In this document: one piece after another, positions 52,169 through 60,319 of the stretch
Layout of the letters: every line of letters starts with the position of its first letter
Position numbering within the stretch: the stretch's first letter is position 1
Origin: CADEED01 sp041395625
GTDB taxonomy: Bacteria; Pseudomonadota; Gammaproteobacteria; Steroidobacterales; Steroidobacteraceae
Assembly (NCBI GenBank): GCA_041395625.1
Contig: JAWLAE010000002.1
Coordinates: 248,001 to 312,000 of the forward strand
DNA: 64,000 nt
Reading direction: 5' to 3'
The notes under the pieces: model-generated
What the model was told of the DNA's origin: nothing
Database searches by the model: none
What the model saw: the letters and a program-made list of their open reading frames with translations, nothing else
Translations under genes and position numbers: made by a program

Positions 52169-53110
52169 CTAGCCTGGCGCGCGCTCCTGCATATACTCCA
52201 TGAAGTCGATCCTGGGCTTGGTCCATTTGTCGAGTTCGAAGATCTCTGGGGCGCGCTGCTCCAGCACCGCACGCGCAGCGGCCGGCACATCGTCCAGCGA
52301 CCGCAGTTTCGAGCCCAGTCCCTTGCCGTAGGTCCGTCCCGGCGTCTTGCCCATCCCGAGCCAAGGATGGAAGCTGACCATGTTCTGGAACTGGGTCACC
52401 GAAATCACGCGGCTGAGGTCGGGGTTGAGGACGTCGGCAAGACTCGCCGCGTGAAAGTAATGCGAGTCCCAGAAGAACGTCGGCCCGCCCGCTTCCTTCG
52501 GCCACTTGTCCTCCTTGAACGGATTCGGGAACGAGAAGGCCGAGTGATTCGGCGTGATCACAGTTGCGCCAAGGACATCGATGCGCATTTCCTTGGGCTT
52601 CAAGGTGGCTTCGGGTCCCGTGACGATGCCATCCGGGCCGATCTCGACGGACAGCGGCCCGCCAAAAAACTGCCAGATCTTGCGATCCTCACCCGTGACC
52701 GGATTGCGCCAGGTATCGACGACTTCGTCGGTGTCGAATTTAGTATACACGCCGACCTCGTACACCTTGCCGGCATAGTGACCATTCGGCAGCGGCCGCC
52801 AGCGCGCCGCATTGAGATTCTGCATGGTCAACATCGGCAGCAGATTGCCGTCATTGAGATACAGATAAAGATGCAGCCTGCAGAACGTGTAGACCGTTTC
52901 CTCCGCGATCGAACCGCGGATCTTGGCGAGCACGCGTGTGCGCTCGACCGGGTCTTCCAGGTTGAGCGAGCTCACGGCATTCGCGCTGGCACCCAGGGCG
53001 CTCGTCGGCACCAACAAACCCATGGCGCCGCTCGTCACGCCCGCCAAGGCGCCACCCAGCAATACTGAGTGTTTCAGCGCATTGCGCCGCGATATCGTGG
53101 ATTCAGTCAT
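52169..53110 (-). CDS. DUF1838 family protein with Tat signal
   Basis: 313 aa from ATG 53110 (GAGGGGG seven bases upstream). N-terminal SRRNALKHSVLLGGALAG is a Tat motif, so it would be exported folded. The body follows the DUF1838 pattern seen at 29856: DPVERTRVLAKIRGSIAEET, TRWRNPVTG-like DTWRNPVTGEDRKIW, PNPFKEDKWP, VSFHPWLGMGKTPGRTYGKG, LDDVPAAARAVLEQRAPEIF. Function unknown. Divergent from the serine-hydrolase-like lipoprotein gene (79-bp gap) and directly downstream of the SMP-30 relic. Confidence 0.85.
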   Translation of the reverse strand: MTESTISRRNALKHSVLLGGALAGVTSGAMGLLVPTSALGASANAVSSLNLEDPVERTRVLAKIRGSIAEETVYTFCRLHLYLYLNDGNLLPMLTMQNLNAARWRPLPNGHYAGKVYEVGVYTKFDTDEVVDTWRNPVTGEDRKIWQFFGGPLSVEIGPDGIVTGPEATLKPKEMRIDVLGATVITPNHSAFSFPNPFKEDKWPKEAGGPTFFWDSHYFHAASLADVLNPDLSRVISVTQFQNMVSFHPWLGMGKTPGRTYGKGLGSKLRSLDDVPAAARAVLEQRAPEIFELDKWTKPRIDFMEYMQERAPG

Positions 53111-53189
53111 GGCACGCCCCCTCACAACCTGTGGTTCAATTTACTGCTATCTTCCAGCTTGTTCCGACCGATAGATCGACGCAACCAGT

Positions 53190-54365
53190 ATGACTCATTC
53201 CGGCCACTGTACGTGCCGCGCGCTCCTCGGCTTGCTGCTGTCGACAGTCGCCGGCTGCGCAGACTACTCAGCGGCCAGCCGTTTTCGCGCCATGCCGGCG
53301 CAAGACGATGTGATCGCCGCTGCCGATTGGTATCGGCCAGTGATGCGCGTTGCCGGTGGCTCGGCCGTCGACCGCAGCCCCACCGAGCGCTCGATCGCTA
53401 CGGACCACGACGGAATTGCTGCACGTTCCAGCGCGCTGCTCGCGGTGGCGAGGAAGTGGGATTCGCTCGCGCTCGTAGTGCTCGAGAATGGTCGAATCGC
53501 GTTCGAGCACTATGAGGAGCCGGGCGGTCCGACGTTCCGATTCGACTCCCAATCGATGCATCGCGCTCTGCTGGCGCTCGTGTTCGGTGCAGCACTCGAG
53601 TCCGGCGCGCTAAACTCACTGGACGCCAGTGTCGCGGACTTCTTGCCGGAATGGCGCGCCGACTCGCGCAGCAGGATTACCCTGCGGGATCTCCTCTACC
53701 ATCAGTCTGGTTTCGTCGACCCACCCTACCAATTCGCGGCTGATTCACCGGGCATGCAGCTCTTCATCGGGACCCAGCTTGAAGCGTTGCTGCTGGCACA
53801 GCAACCGCAGTCGGCACCCGGCCGCGTCTTTCGCGGCTCGGCGCTCGATGCTCAGTTACTGGGGTTGATCCTCGAGCGGGCGACGCGCCAGCCGTATGCC
53901 GACTTCCTGTCCCGTAACATCTGGCGACCGATCGGCGCGCAGGATGCCTTCGTACGGCTCGATCGACCGCGGGGCACGACGCGCACCTTCTGCTGCATCA
54001 GCGCGACCGCGCGCGACTGGGCGCGGGTCGGTCTGGTGATGCTGAACGGCGGACGCGTGGGAAACCGACAGGTGATCCCCGCGGACTGGATCCGACAGCT
54101 GCTGACACCGTCGCCACTGAACCCCGCATACGGCGGTTATTGGATGCTCGAGGCCATCCCCTTGACCCCGCGCTCCGTGGCAGCGAGCGGAGCACCGCCC
54201 GTCGCCACGCCATTCAGCGCGCCGGACGTCTACTATGCCGGTGGGCGCGGCGGACAACGCGTCTACGTCATTCCATCGCGCCAGGCAGTGGTCGTGCGAT
54301 TCGGCAAGATTCGCAACGATTTCGACGATGGCGCATTTCTCAATCCCATTCTCGAGGTCCTGTAG
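53190..54365 (+). CDS. Serine-beta-lactamase-like lipoprotein with degenerate catalytic motifs
   Basis: 391 aa, lipoprotein signal with lipobox VAGC (Cys23). The class-C beta-lactamase/EstB-like fold is recognisable: LALVVLENGRIAFEHY, ALESGALNSLDASVADFLPE, RITLRDLLYHQSGF, VIPADWIRQLL and YYAGGRGGQRVYVIPS (KTG-like region). The S-x-x-K motif reads S122-M-H-R125, so the general-base Lys is Arg, and the YxN position reads GSA. It may be a non-catalytic binder or use altered chemistry. No neighbour suggests a peptidoglycan pathway. Confidence 0.8.
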   Translation: MTHSGHCTCRALLGLLLSTVAGCADYSAASRFRAMPAQDDVIAAADWYRPVMRVAGGSAVDRSPTERSIATDHDGIAARSSALLAVARKWDSLALVVLENGRIAFEHYEEPGGPTFRFDSQSMHRALLALVFGAALESGALNSLDASVADFLPEWRADSRSRITLRDLLYHQSGFVDPPYQFAADSPGMQLFIGTQLEALLLAQQPQSAPGRVFRGSALDAQLLGLILERATRQPYADFLSRNIWRPIGAQDAFVRLDRPRGTTRTFCCISATARDWARVGLVMLNGGRVGNRQVIPADWIRQLLTPSPLNPAYGGYWMLEAIPLTPRSVAASGAPPVATPFSAPDVYYAGGRGGQRVYVIPSRQAVVVRFGKIRNDFDDGAFLNPILEVL

Positions 54366-54377
54366 CGCGCGCCCGCC

Positions 54378-55829
54378 TCACAACCCGGGCGCAAGCGCGA
54401 AGTCCTCGCGCTCGCAGTCGAATTCGACCTGCAATTGTTTGGCCAGACGCCGCAGTCCGGTGCGCACGCTTTCCTCGATGACCGGATGATAGAACGGCAG
54501 ACGCAGCATTTCCGGCACCGTCATGTGCCGCTGTACGGCCCAGGCGAGCAGATGCGCGAGGTGCTCGACGTCCGGACCGAACAGCTCGGCGCCGACGAGC
54601 CTGGCACAACTGCGATCGGCATATAGGCGCAATACGCCTTCGTTGCGATTGAGCACGCGGGCACGCCCCTGCTTCTCGAACGACACCTCGCCGATCGCGA
54701 CGCCGGATTCGTCGAGGTCACCGAGAGCGCAGCCGGCGCTGGCCATTTGCGGATGAGTGAACACGATCGCGAGCGGCGCCCGCCGTTCATGCTCACGGAC
54801 TTGCGGGAACAGCACAGCGTTTTGGCCCGCGATCCGACCTTCATCGGCCGCCTCATGCAGGATGGCACGATGACCGCTTGCATCGCCTGCCAGGAAGATC
54901 GGCGCGTCACCACATTGGGTGGTAAGCGGATGCCAGGGCGGATGCCCGCGCTCGTCTAGCTCGAGCCCGGTGGCTGCAAGATTGAGCGCAGCGAGTTGCG
55001 GACGGCGTCCAGTAGCCAACAGCACTTGCGCAAAGCTCTCGCGGCGCTGCTCGCCCGCCTTCGTGTGCCACTCGATGGTGAAGCTGTCGCCAGACTGCTC
55101 CACGGCAGTAATCCGGGCGTTCAGATGAAAGCTATGGCGCTGCGTGAACGAGTTGCGGACCGCCGCTTGCACCGCCGGATCACGCAGCGGACCGATCCGC
55201 GAACCATTCGAAAAGAACGTCACCGCTACACCGAGCCGCGCCAGCGCTTGCCCCAACTCGAGACCAATGACGCCCGTACCGATCACCGCGAGACTCGCAG
55301 GCAGCGCGGTGAGCTCGAAGACCTGGTCGCTGGTCAGAATCGCGTCCGCAACGGAATCGAACGGCGCCGGCACGTTCGCCGAACTGCCGGTGGCGATCAC
55401 GACGGCCTGCGCATCGATCTGGCGAGCGGTGCCGGACTCAGGATCCTCGACGATCACGCGGGTCGGACTCATGAACCGTGCTGTACCGGACAGACGACGC
55501 TCAGGATCGAGCTTCTCGGTCGCTGCGACTGCGCCGGCGACGAATCGGTCGCGCTCTGTACGGACTCGCGCAAACACCGCCGGCACATCGATACTCGAGC
55601 CGGTCACGGTGATACCGAAGTCGGTCGCGGTCGCCACCGCATGGGCCCGGTCAGCCGCGGCGATCAGCAGCTTCGACGGCATGCAACCGACGCGTGCACA
55701 AGTGGTTCCGTACGGGCCGTTCTCCACCAGCAGCCAACGCTTGCCGGCAGCTTCGATTTCCCGAATGGCGTTGAGTCCGGCTGTACCGGCGCCGATCACC
55801 AACACGTCGGTAGTCAGGGAACTGGTCAT
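54378..55829 (-). CDS. Pyridine-nucleotide-disulfide oxidoreductase (dihydrolipoamide dehydrogenase / mercuric reductase-like)
   Basis: 483 aa. FAD loop VLVIGAGTAGLNAIREIEAA (9-28); redox disulfide Cys44/Cys49 (GTTCARVGCMPSK); NAD loop VIGTGVIGLELGQALARLG; second FAD motif APIFLAGDA; C-terminal dimer domain with the catalytic His-Glu pair (FYHPVIEESVR). This is the Lpd/Sth/MerA-like class. No MerA-type C-terminal Cys pair is present. As third gene of the PhyH-alpha/beta operon (4-nt overlap), a dedicated electron-transfer role is more likely than pyruvate dehydrogenase. Confidence 0.93.
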   Translation of the reverse strand: MTSSLTTDVLVIGAGTAGLNAIREIEAAGKRWLLVENGPYGTTCARVGCMPSKLLIAAADRAHAVATATDFGITVTGSSIDVPAVFARVRTERDRFVAGAVAATEKLDPERRLSGTARFMSPTRVIVEDPESGTARQIDAQAVVIATGSSANVPAPFDSVADAILTSDQVFELTALPASLAVIGTGVIGLELGQALARLGVAVTFFSNGSRIGPLRDPAVQAAVRNSFTQRHSFHLNARITAVEQSGDSFTIEWHTKAGEQRRESFAQVLLATGRRPQLAALNLAATGLELDERGHPPWHPLTTQCGDAPIFLAGDASGHRAILHEAADEGRIAGQNAVLFPQVREHERRAPLAIVFTHPQMASAGCALGDLDESGVAIGEVSFEKQGRARVLNRNEGVLRLYADRSCARLVGAELFGPDVEHLAHLLAWAVQRHMTVPEMLRLPFYHPVIEESVRTGLRRLAKQLQVEFDCEREDFALAPGL

Positions 55830-56656
55830 GTGTGCAGGAAATCGGTAATGACGTCGGCATACTCAGCAGCGCGCCCGGGATGATGGATGGGATGCGCGCC
55901 CGCGAACTCGTGTCCCCGCGCTCCAGCCACCAGCGACAACACGTTGTCATGCTGGTCACGCAGCGGATCGGTGGCAGCAGTCAGGGCCAAGGTAGGCTGC
56001 TTGATCTGCCGCAGACAGTCCGCCATCTCGAACTCTGCCAAGGCCCTGAGACCGGAGAAATCGAAGCGGCTCTGCAGATCACTCAGCAGTACGCGCATCG
56101 CCTGGGCGCTACCGACTTCGTCCAGCTTGAAATCCGGCTGCCACATGCGCATCTCCCACAAGATGTGCTGCCACCATTTCACCAGGTGCGAGCCGTCCTC
56201 GACCGGCACTGGTGCCGTTGGCTTGATGTCGGCCAGTAGCTTGTGTCGGAAGGCGCGGTCCCAGGTCGGGCTGCCATCGAGGATCAGATGCGAGACGCGC
56301 TCCGGCGCCAGCACCGCGGCCTGCGCCGCGATCTCTGCCGAGACATGACCACCCAGCAAGGCGAATGGCGCCGGCGCCAGCACCTGGGCGATCTCGAGCA
56401 CGTTGCGGGCGAAGTCTGTTATCAACCAGTCGCGTGCACCGCCGGGCGACGCGCCGTAGCCGGCGAGATCGGGCGCGAAGGCGCGAAAGCCGCGCCGTGC
56501 CAGCTCGTGCAGCACCGGGTCGTACTGTGCGCCACTGCCAGGCGTCCAATGCAGCAGCACGACCGTGCGCGTCAAGGGTTCTCCGACTCCGGCGGCACGG
56601 TAGTGCATTTGTCCGTGCGCGGTATCGACGTAACCGTAGCGCAGTGGCGCACTCAC
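55826..56656 (-). CDS. Alpha/beta-hydrolase-fold protein with GGHVS elbow
   Basis: 276 aa from GTG 56656 (GTGA overlap with the PhyH stop). VVLLHWTPGSG (32-42), APDLAGYGAS, elbow LLGGHVSAEIA with His104 at the Ser position, acid TAATDPLRD, and a His-rich C-terminal segment (FAGAHPIHHP) that could supply a base. Cap DGSHL...W is present. A member of the same non-serine group as the other alpha/beta-fold genes here. It sits between a dioxygenase and a flavin reductase in one operon. Confidence 0.8.
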   Translation of the reverse strand: MSAPLRYGYVDTAHGQMHYRAAGVGEPLTRTVVLLHWTPGSGAQYDPVLHELARRGFRAFAPDLAGYGASPGGARDWLITDFARNVLEIAQVLAPAPFALLGGHVSAEIAAQAAVLAPERVSHLILDGSPTWDRAFRHKLLADIKPTAPVPVEDGSHLVKWWQHILWEMRMWQPDFKLDEVGSAQAMRVLLSDLQSRFDFSGLRALAEFEMADCLRQIKQPTLALTAATDPLRDQHDNVLSLVAGARGHEFAGAHPIHHPGRAAEYADVITDFLHT

Positions 56657-57534
56657 GACGCGGCTGCTCGCCAGACGATTGGGAAAACCGACTCAGGTGG
56701 GGGCGCGTTCTCGCGAAACTCCGGATGCCCGTGATCATAGTGCGACAAACGTGTCAGCACGTTGGGGCGCCAGACGACGTCATCTCCCATCCAGCGCACG
56801 GAAAAACCCAGCCGACGGCCGGTCTGCGACGAGCTGCGCGGCAGAGCACCATGTATGGTTTTCGGATGCAGCAGAATCGCATCGCCGCGCTTGGCCGGCC
56901 ACACGCTGATCGGTGCATCCGGTGCCGCCACACGGTCTAACAGCTCTGACCACGGGCGATAGTCACTCGGTCGCTCGACATCCTGGGGCGAGAACGTCGA
57001 GTGATAGCGCCAGGCGTCGCGATTCGAGCCATCGAGGGTCGTCAGCGGCGAGTTGTCCGCGTCCACATCGGTCAACGCGATCCACAGCGACGGGCACTGC
57101 TCGCCGACCAGACTGTAGGTGCACTCGTCATTGTGCCACGGCGTCGCAGTCTCTGGCGCCTGGCCCTCCTTCAGGAAGGTACCGTCCATCCACAGGCGCA
57201 GTGTGCGTGCCCCCGTGAGCCGCGCGACGATCTGCGGCGCTCGCGAGGCCAGCACCAATTGGCGCAGCCGCGGCTCGCAAGCCAGCACATTCAGCAGGCG
57301 CAGATAGCCATCGTGATCCTCACACACCGGTATCTTCGCTGACCCTGCGCCGGAGGTGTCGCGACTGGCGGATTGCGCTGCGCGCCGCCCGGCCCGTATA
57401 TCGCTGATCACACGATCGAGCTCGGCAGTGAAGGTATCGAGCCAGTCGGTCGCAAAAGCGTGTGGCACCAGCACCGCGCCCCGGCGCTCGTAGTCGGCCC
57501 GCAATCGGGTCCAATCATGCTCAGGAATAGCCAC
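56653..57534 (-). CDS. Phytanoyl-CoA dioxygenase (PhyH) family Fe(II)/2-oxoglutarate oxygenase
   Basis: 293 aa from GTG 57534. The facial triad is readable: His134 and Asp136 (TPWHNDECTYS) and His228 (HPKTIHGALP), with the 2-oxoglutarate Arg near 240 (TGRRLGFSVRW). These enzymes hydroxylate with O2 and 2-oxoglutarate. It starts the three-gene minus operon (PhyH, alpha/beta, flavin-disulfide reductase). There is no Shine-Dalgarno; the transcript leader may be very short after the AT-rich promoter. Confidence 0.88.
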   Translation of the reverse strand: MAIPEHDWTRLRADYERRGAVLVPHAFATDWLDTFTAELDRVISDIRAGRRAAQSASRDTSGAGSAKIPVCEDHDGYLRLLNVLACEPRLRQLVLASRAPQIVARLTGARTLRLWMDGTFLKEGQAPETATPWHNDECTYSLVGEQCPSLWIALTDVDADNSPLTTLDGSNRDAWRYHSTFSPQDVERPSDYRPWSELLDRVAAPDAPISVWPAKRGDAILLHPKTIHGALPRSSSQTGRRLGFSVRWMGDDVVWRPNVLTRLSHYDHGHPEFRENAPPPESVFPIVWRAAAS

Positions 57535-57587
57535 TATATATCTATATAAATCAACATATTATAGTGCATACTTCATAGTGTACATCG
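57535..57587 (-). promoter_or_regulatory. AT-rich promoter/operator island of the PhyH operon
   Basis: A 53-bp strongly AT-rich segment contrasts with its surroundings. On the minus strand it carries TATAAT about 25 nt upstream of the GTG start. Inverted arms CACTATA (57532-57538) and TATAGTG flank the core, and ATAGTGCATA and ATAGTGTACA repeat in direct orientation about 15 bp apart. Candidate regulator site; the factor is unknown. Confidence 0.45.
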
Positions 57588-58208
57588 TCAGTCGACGCTG
57601 CTCAGGTATTGCTCGACTGCGGCGGCGCTCATCACCTCGGCATAGCGCCGTCCGACGTCACGCAGATTGTCCCGGTGTGGTCCTTCATCCGCGTCGCCGC
57701 AGCAGTCCTCCGGCACGAGCACGCGGTAGCCCCAGGAGAACGCATCGACAATCGAAGCGCGCACGCAGCCGCTCGTGGTGCAGCCCGTGACGATCACCGT
57801 ATCGACGCCCTGCCGATGCAGAAAAGTGGTGAGGGGTGTCTGAAAGAAGATCGACGGACCCGTCTTGCAGAAAGTGAAATCATAGTCCGGCTCGTGGACG
57901 CGTGGATCGATGGCTGTGCAGGGATGGCCATAACGGAATTCCTCGCGTACCGCGGGGATCTTCCACAGCGGCATGTCCTGCTCACTCTCGTAGGCCGTGT
58001 AACACTTGGCCACGGGGATCTTGTGGCTGCGCGCCACCCGCAGGAGCTCGGCAGTGCGATCGGTGGCGGCGTGAATCATAGGCAAACCACCGAGTGCGTA
58101 TTGCGGGTCCGTGAACGCCGTCTGCAGATCGACCACCAGTATGGCCGGTCGTTTGCCGGCTTCCACCGCGATACCGCCGTAGCCGACTTGGGAATACTTG
58201 TCACTCAT
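57588..58208 (-). CDS. Isochorismatase-fold cysteine hydrolase, N-carbamoylsarcosine amidase-like
   Basis: 206 aa from ATG 58208 (GGAG seven bases upstream). The D-K-C triad is complete: Asp27 (VVDLQTAF), Lys115 (FCKTGPS), Cys148 (TGCTTSGCVRASIVDAF). The TGCTTSGCVRA text and EDCCGD are characteristic of N-carbamoylsarcosine amidohydrolases rather than isochorismatases. HyuA/HyuB, N-methylhydantoinase homologues, lie just upstream, which fits the creatinine/N-methylhydantoin route (hydantoin opened, then carbamoyl amine hydrolysed). A terminator separates them, so it is likely transcribed on its own. Confidence 0.85.
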   Translation of the reverse strand: MSDKYSQVGYGGIAVEAGKRPAILVVDLQTAFTDPQYALGGLPMIHAATDRTAELLRVARSHKIPVAKCYTAYESEQDMPLWKIPAVREEFRYGHPCTAIDPRVHEPDYDFTFCKTGPSIFFQTPLTTFLHRQGVDTVIVTGCTTSGCVRASIVDAFSWGYRVLVPEDCCGDADEGPHRDNLRDVGRRYAEVMSAAAVEQYLSSVD

Positions 58209-58253
58209 GTCTCGCTCCAAACCAGCCGTTAGATCGCAAGTCACTCAGATACG

Positions 58254-58288
58254 AAAAAAATGGCCGAGGGGGTCGCCCACCTCGGCCA
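58254..58288 (-). terminator. Rho-independent terminator after hyuB
   Basis: Read on the minus strand: TGGCCGAGG (58288-58280), a loop that can pair GGG/CCC inside, CCTCGGCCA (58269-58261) and then seven T (58260-58254). Nine G:C-rich base pairs followed by a T-run is a textbook intrinsic terminator for the HyuA-HyuB transcript. Confidence 0.88.
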
Positions 58289-58339
58289 ATTGGTCTAGCA
58301 GCGATGTCGGCGATCCGACTAGCGCACTCGTCGGTGTGC

Positions 58340-60292
58340 TTACGCGACACGCGCCGCAGCGCCACGCCCCTTGATCATCGACTTCTGCTCCATCAGCTCG
58401 GCAGCCTTCTTGGCCCACTTGGTGAACTGCGGCTGCGCCGGTGGCTCGAGGCCCGTCTCGGCTTTGCAACGTGCCTTGAGCTCCTCGATATTCTCAAAGC
58501 CTCGATTGAAGACCCGCGTCGGCCCCCGCTTCGCGGCCATCTCTTTGCGCAGACTTCCAGTCGCATTCTGATCGACGCTGTGGTCGCTCTTGATCACGAC
58601 GCCGTAACGACGCGCACCGTCGATCGAAACGAGACCCGCGGCAACGTCAAATGCTACCTGCTTGGGATCGCGCTCCAGAGGATCCCCCCAGCCGCCGCCG
58701 CCCCAGGTGTCCGCCAGCAGGAGATCGCCGGCCTCGACCTTCACATGATCGATCTTCGATGGCAGGATTTCTTCCGTGCCATCCGCTCGCTGCAGGAGCT
58801 TGCGGCTGCGCGCCCCAGGTTCGCCACCGTTTGCACCCCACGGATAGGTCAGCCAGCGATCGTCGTGGATCGAGATCTCGCCTGGCTCGAGGAAGCGGTA
58901 GCCGATCCTGAGGCCGTTGCCGCCGCGGTTCTTGCCGGCGCCGCCGGTGTCGATGATCGTCTCGTAGATATCGATGCGCAGCGGGAAGTAGCTCTCCAGG
59001 AACTCGTTAGGCACGTTGGTGAACGAGGGCCACAGCGAGTGCCCGTCCGGACCATCACCGAATGGTTTGCCGGGGATGCCGCCAAAGGTGATCTGGTATA
59101 GCTGATACCAGTCGCCCTTGCTGTCGTAGCCCGAATACATGAAGTGTGGCGAATCCGAAAAGCCTGCGCCGCACATGAAGTCGGGGTTGCCCTGGCCCAA
59201 CAAGCCGCCCAGGACGTCGAAAATGCGACCCAGCGCGTGCGTACGACAGGAGAGCGCAGCGGGTTTGATCGGCTTGAGTAACGTGCCTGCCGGGATGCGC
59301 ACCTCCATCAGATCGTAGAAGCCGTCGTTGAAGAGGATCTGCGGGTCGAACACCATGATCATGTAGACGCCCGCGAACATCTTGAACATCTCTTCGTTCA
59401 ACAGGAAGTTGATCGACGAGATCGACTGCGGATCGGTGCCCGCGAAATCGAAGATACACTTGTCACCTTCGCGCCACATGGCGCACTTCAGCCGATATGG
59501 CCCCATGCCGAGGCCGTCGTCGCAGATGTAGTCCTCGAAGAACTGCTTCTTCTCGGGCACGTTGCGTTTGATGAGCTCGCGCATCGCGCGCTTGTTGCGC
59601 TCGAGCATCGCGCCCATCGCGCTGTAGAAAATGTCATCACCGAAACGCTCCGCGATTTCAATGCAACGGATGCCCGCGGTACGCAAGGCCGCAACGATGG
59701 CGTTGAAGTCCGAGAGGTTCCAGTGCGGCAGTCGGCAGTTGTGCAACAGGATCTTGAGCACGTCTTCCTGTAGCTTGGCGCCGCCTTTGCCGTCGCCCTG
59801 AAAAATCTTGATGGGCGGACAGATCACGCCTTCTTCATAGATCTGCCGTGCGTCGGTTGGTAGCGAGCCCGGAACCTTGCCACCCACATCGGTCATATGA
59901 CCGAACATTGCCGACCAGGCGATAATGCGCCCGCCACGGAAGATCGGCATCAGCATCAGGTAGTCGTTCGCGTGACTGATCGCGCCGTTGACGGAGTACG
60001 GGTCGTTAGTGAGAAAGATATCGCCTTCCTCGACCGTACCATCATAACCTTGCATGAAACCCCAGATGAACGAGCCGAACTGGCCGACGACCATCTTGCC
60101 TTCGACATTGGCGATCATCGGGAATTCGTCGTGTTGCTCACGGATGCCAGGCGACATCGCGGTGCGAAACAGCACGGTATCCATCTCGTAGCGGGCGTTA
60201 CGCAGCGCGCTCTCGATGATGTCGATGGTGACCGTATCGACTTTTACCTTCTTGAAGGGCTTCTGGTTACGTTGAACAATTGTTGCTGGCAT
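58340..60292 (-). CDS. hyuB: Hydantoinase B / oxoprolinase / ketone carboxylase alpha-type subunit (HyuB)
   Basis: 650 aa, longer than many HyuB (about 520-590). Family text: DTVLFRTAMSPGIREQHDEF, EEGDIFLTNDPYSVNGAISH, AWSAMFGHMTDVGGKVPGSL, KNRGGNGLRIGYRFLEPGEI and LADTWGGGGWGDPLERDP. Works with HyuA, whose gene ends 27 bp upstream, as an ATP-dependent hydantoinase/oxoprolinase or, in acetone/acetophenone carboxylases, as carboxylase. No third small (gamma) acetone-carboxylase subunit is present. Followed by a strong terminator. Confidence 0.92.
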   Translation of the reverse strand: MPATIVQRNQKPFKKVKVDTVTIDIIESALRNARYEMDTVLFRTAMSPGIREQHDEFPMIANVEGKMVVGQFGSFIWGFMQGYDGTVEEGDIFLTNDPYSVNGAISHANDYLMLMPIFRGGRIIAWSAMFGHMTDVGGKVPGSLPTDARQIYEEGVICPPIKIFQGDGKGGAKLQEDVLKILLHNCRLPHWNLSDFNAIVAALRTAGIRCIEIAERFGDDIFYSAMGAMLERNKRAMRELIKRNVPEKKQFFEDYICDDGLGMGPYRLKCAMWREGDKCIFDFAGTDPQSISSINFLLNEEMFKMFAGVYMIMVFDPQILFNDGFYDLMEVRIPAGTLLKPIKPAALSCRTHALGRIFDVLGGLLGQGNPDFMCGAGFSDSPHFMYSGYDSKGDWYQLYQITFGGIPGKPFGDGPDGHSLWPSFTNVPNEFLESYFPLRIDIYETIIDTGGAGKNRGGNGLRIGYRFLEPGEISIHDDRWLTYPWGANGGEPGARSRKLLQRADGTEEILPSKIDHVKVEAGDLLLADTWGGGGWGDPLERDPKQVAFDVAAGLVSIDGARRYGVVIKSDHSVDQNATGSLRKEMAAKRGPTRVFNRGFENIEELKARCKAETGLEPPAQPQFTKWAKKAAELMEQKSMIKGRGAAARVA

Positions 60293-60319
60293 CTGAATGT
60301 CCTCTAAGTAGGTACGCGC

